From an uncultured Neptuniibacter sp. (lineage in GTDB: Bacteria; Pseudomonadota; Gammaproteobacteria; Pseudomonadales; Balneatricaceae): DNA of 64,000 nucleotides. This document shows positions 61,420 through 64,000 of the stretch, in pieces (position 1 is the first letter of the stretch; every line of letters begins with the position of its first letter). The notes under the pieces are model-generated. The model was not told the origin of the DNA. It worked only from the letters and a program-made list of their open reading frames with translations, and ran no database searches. Made by a program: the position numbers and the translations under genes. The stretch is from NCBI RefSeq assembly GCF_947498015.1, contig NZ_CANMIR010000007.1:62001-126000 (forward strand), read 5' to 3'.

Positions 61420-62934
61420 TCACTCTTTAAAACTCGCCATTGCAGATACCCGATAGCTTAACGCTTCCATCAGATGCGCTCGCGTAACTTTCTCTGCATC
61501 TGCCAGATCAGCAACTGTGCGAGCAACCCTTAAAATACGATGATAGGCACGGGCAGATAACTGCAACTTCTCCAAAGCTGCAGCCAACATCTCCCTATCA
61601 CCTGCCTGAAGCTGACATAAGGACTCCAGCTCTCGTCCAGTCAAAAGTTGATTAGAGACACCTTGACGCTGCAGCTGAAGCTCCCTGCATCTGATAATAC
61701 GCTGACGGATCACCTCGGTACTCTCACCCGAAACTTCAGCGCCGATCAGCTCCTGTTGCGAGAGCGCTTTAATACTCAACTGCAGATCGATACGGTCTAA
61801 CAAGGGACCTGAAATTTTACTCTGATAGCGACGCACCTGATCCGGGCTACAGCGGCAACGTCCAGTACCATCTGCATGATATCCACAGGGGCAGGGGTTC
61901 ATGGCGGTCACAAGTTGAAAGCGTGCGGGGAACAACGCCTGTCTGGCCGCACGCGAAATATGGATCTCACCAGATTCCAGCGGCTCCCTGAGTACCTCAA
62001 GCACCGCACGACTGAACTCTGGCAACTCATCCAGAAACAGCACCCCCTGATGCGCCAGAGAGATCTCACCCGGTTTTGGGTTACTCCCTCCCCCCACCAA
62101 TGATACAGAAGACGCTGTATGATGTGGCGAGCGAAAGGGGCGACGAAGAGGAAATTCGATCGAGCCCGGTTGCGAGATGGAGTAGATTGCTGCAACACTC
62201 AGTGTCTCATCTTCATCCATCTCCGGAAGTAACCCCGGCAAACGTGTTGCCAGCATGCTTTTGCCACTGCCTGGTGGACCGACTAAGAGCAGATTATGCC
62301 CCCCTGCCGCAGCAATCTCGAGCGCGCGCTTTGCCTGAGGTTGCCCTTTAACATCCTGCATATCAGGATAGAGGCTCTTCATCCGTGTTGGGGGCGGACC
62401 CACAACCGCAGCGGGGATTAATGTTTGACCTGAAAGGTGGGCACAGGCCTGCAAAAGGTGCTCTGCCGGACATACGGTTAAACCCGATGCCAGCAGCGCA
62501 TCTTGTTGGTTAAGATTGGGTAACAGTAACTGCCGCGCCTGCTCCCGGCAGGCCAAGGCAACCGGCAATACACCCGATACCGGCCGCAGCTCACCTGACA
62601 GGGCCAGCTCCCCCAGCAGTTCAACCCCTTTTAACGCTTCGGCAGGCAACTGACCGCTGGCAGTTAAGATCCCCACAGCGATGGCCAGATCATAACGGCC
62701 TCCCTCTTTGGGCAGATCTGCTGGGGCAAGATTGACGGTGATGCGTCGCTGGGGAAAATCAAAGCCTGAGTTGATCAGGGCACTACGCACCCTTTCACGG
62801 CTCTCCTTTACCGCCGCTTCCGGTAATCCAACAATAGAGAAACTGGGCAGACCGCCCGATAGATGTACTTCAACGGTCACCAGGGGAGCATCGATACCCA
62901 CCTGAGCCCGCGTATACGCGATCGCTAATGACAT
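61420..62934 (-). CDS. comM: ComM/YifB-family AAA+ ATPase
   Basis: The 504-aa protein (E. coli YifB 506 aa) starts MSLAIAYTRAQVGIDAPLVTVEVHLSGGLP and contains a Lon-like N-terminal domain, Walker A VGPPGSGKSMLA at about 215-226, FRSPHHTASSVSLVGGG, LFLDELPEFSRAVLE as Walker B and a Mg-chelatase-like C-terminus with CPCGYH...CRC cysteines. ComM acts as a hexameric branch-migration helicase that helps integrate DNA taken up by natural transformation. A stand-alone gene here. Confidence 0.94.
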   Translation of the reverse strand: MSLAIAYTRAQVGIDAPLVTVEVHLSGGLPSFSIVGLPEAAVKESRERVRSALINSGFDFPQRRITVNLAPADLPKEGGRYDLAIAVGILTASGQLPAEALKGVELLGELALSGELRPVSGVLPVALACREQARQLLLPNLNQQDALLASGLTVCPAEHLLQACAHLSGQTLIPAAVVGPPPTRMKSLYPDMQDVKGQPQAKRALEIAAAGGHNLLLVGPPGSGKSMLATRLPGLLPEMDEDETLSVAAIYSISQPGSIEFPLRRPFRSPHHTASSVSLVGGGSNPKPGEISLAHQGVLFLDELPEFSRAVLEVLREPLESGEIHISRAARQALFPARFQLVTAMNPCPCGYHADGTGRCRCSPDQVRRYQSKISGPLLDRIDLQLSIKALSQQELIGAEVSGESTEVIRQRIIRCRELQLQRQGVSNQLLTGRELESLCQLQAGDREMLAAALEKLQLSARAYHRILRVARTVADLADAEKVTRAHLMEALSYRVSAMASFKE

Positions 62935-63004
62935 AAACTTCCTTCCCTGGAAGAGTTGTTATAGTTAAAACCACTTCAAACAGTGGTGCTCACCACCTGG
63001 TACG

Positions 63005-64000
63005 CTAACTGAGTATTGAGTGCTCAACCGCCAGGTGGTCAAGAAGCTGTTCAAGAGTGAGAGGCATACCAAAATACCGTCCCTGCATCAGCATACATCC
63101 CTGACTCATCAGTTGGCCACGCATCCCCGCAGTTGCCACACCATCCGCCAACACTTCGATCTCAAGCTGATCTGCCATCTCCAGAACAGTATCCACAATT
63201 TTCTGACGACCTTCATCACCGCCCATGGTCATCACTAGGTCAGCATCCAGCTTAATCAGATCGGGTTGAATCTCTGTCAGTTGTTCCAGGACCGGCCCCT
63301 GACAGGCAAAACCACTCACAGACAACAGTGCATCGCTCGTCAGCAGATCAAACAGCGCCCCCTCCTTCTCCTGAGCCGTTTTGATATCCACATCCACCAT
63401 CATCTGACCTGCAATCTGATAGCGGTTTAACTGTGTCATCCACTTCTGGATACTCTCTTTACTTTGCAACTGCTGAGGTTCCATCCGGAAGGAGATAAAA
63501 CGCAGTCCGGGAAAACGATCCCAGATCCGGTTTAGGGCGGTTAGCTCCTGATCCAGCCACTCTTCATACTGTGCAAGGGACTCCGGGGTTTGTAATAGTG
63601 CAGAAAAATCGGCAAAAGGGATCTGCCCCAGCTCAGCATGAGTCCAGCTGGGACGTGCATGGACGGCAACCACCTGATGACTGTAAATACTATACACAGG
63701 CAGGTAGGTCATCCGGATATCGCCACTCACCAACGACTTGGTCAGATCCTCCTCTCGCAGAATCTGTGGACCTTTGCTACGCTCCATCAGATCACTGTAA
63801 ACACGGAAGGTATTACGCCCTCCCTGTTTAGCCGCATACATCGCCACATCCGCTTTTTTAACCAGATCTTTAGGGCGTTCCGCATGCTGCGGGTAGATCG
63901 ATATACCTACACTGCCACTGATAAAGATTTCACGGTGCTCGACAAAGATGCCATGCGAGAGCTGTTCAACAACTCGCTGTGCAACCTTGACCGCGGCCTC
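63005..64000 (-). CDS. Partial GGDEF/degenerate-EAL protein, cut by right edge
   Basis: An uninterrupted frame runs from a stop at 63005 to the window end with 331 codons visible; the N-terminus is missing. The first 60 residues are the end of a GGDEF domain (ISGSVGISIYPQHAERPKDLVKKADVAMYAAKQGGRNTF). The rest is an EAL fold with catalytic motifs lost: the EAL position reads VHA (VAVHARPSW) and the DDFG loop reads GFACQ. FGMPLTLEQLLDHL ends the domain. The EAL half is therefore likely a c-di-GMP sensor or inert; the GGDEF site itself lies outside the window. Confidence 0.88.
   Translation of the reverse strand, partial: EAAVKVAQRVVEQLSHGIFVEHREIFISGSVGISIYPQHAERPKDLVKKADVAMYAAKQGGRNTFRVYSDLMERSKGPQILREEDLTKSLVSGDIRMTYLPVYSIYSHQVVAVHARPSWTHAELGQIPFADFSALLQTPESLAQYEEWLDQELTALNRIWDRFPGLRFISFRMEPQQLQSKESIQKWMTQLNRYQIAGQMMVDVDIKTAQEKEGALFDLLTSDALLSVSGFACQGPVLEQLTEIQPDLIKLDADLVMTMGGDEGRQKIVDTVLEMADQLEIEVLADGVATAGMRGQLMSQGCMLMQGRYFGMPLTLEQLLDHLAVEHSILS

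Overview
The window reads as a chromosomal segment of a marine gammaproteobacterium of the Oceanospirillales type (Amphritea/Neptunomonas/Marinobacterium-like). This is an inference from gene content: ygiF-glnE order, argA-argE, Rep helicase, cytochrome c5, a LapG-like protease, a PhoP/PhoQ-like pair, several c-di-GMP proteins, and aconitases A and B side by side. Base composition looks close to even. No insertion sequence, integrase, prophage or CRISPR array was seen. About 50 protein genes, two tRNA genes and about ten terminators can be supported.

Layout. 1-2971 (minus): end of a lipopolysaccharide-core locus with a partial membrane-anchored protein, a GT9 and a GT2 glycosyltransferase and an LPS kinase-like protein. 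3177-5312: a TVP38/TMEM64 membrane domain fused to a flavin disulfide oxidoreductase. 5303-8542 (minus): a tight four-gene cluster (DUF2064 transferase, radical SAM enzyme, MTA phosphorylase-like enzyme, GT2 transferase) of the kind associated with arsenosugar-type metabolism. 8636-11417: NfsA-like nitroreductase, EAL-like/HDOD protein, TauE/SafE permease. 11467-14580: ilvD and ald, divergent. 14652-18392: small membrane proteins, a Crp/Fnr regulator, then PepSY protein plus a PhoP/PhoQ-like two-component system. 18389-26176: argA-argE, a YgiF-like CYTH protein with glnE, and ilvE. 26483-30318: a phosphoethanolamine-transferase-like enzyme followed by waaF and waaC. 30514-33564: a large PAS-GGDEF-EAL protein, followed by tRNA-Thr.

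33974-41402 holds a small lipoprotein, a hybrid histidine kinase and, divergent from it, an orphan four-gene set: a prepilin-like protein, a bitopic protein, a GspE/PilB-type ATPase with an extra C-terminal domain, and a LapG-like cysteine protease. A Sel1-repeat protein converges on it. 41586-47523 has a secreted M12B-like metalloprotease, DCC thiol oxidoreductase, fasciclin protein, glutathione transferase and a CoA-transferase. 47800-55799 has a RimB-RimK fusion, acnA and the strongly codon-biased acnB. 55850-57372 has tRNA-Arg(CCG) with an inverted degraded partial copy of itself, a Cys-rich small protein and cytochrome c5. 57439-64000 has rep, a degenerate-GGDEF/EAL protein, comM and a partial GGDEF/degenerate-EAL protein cut by the right edge.

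Themes. Envelope remodelling recurs (LPS core transferases, LPS kinase, phosphoethanolamine transfer, PhoPQ-like sensing). c-di-GMP turnover is dense. The two places most likely to hold under-described biology are the radical SAM/MTA phosphorylase cluster and the orphan pilin/ATPase/protease set.
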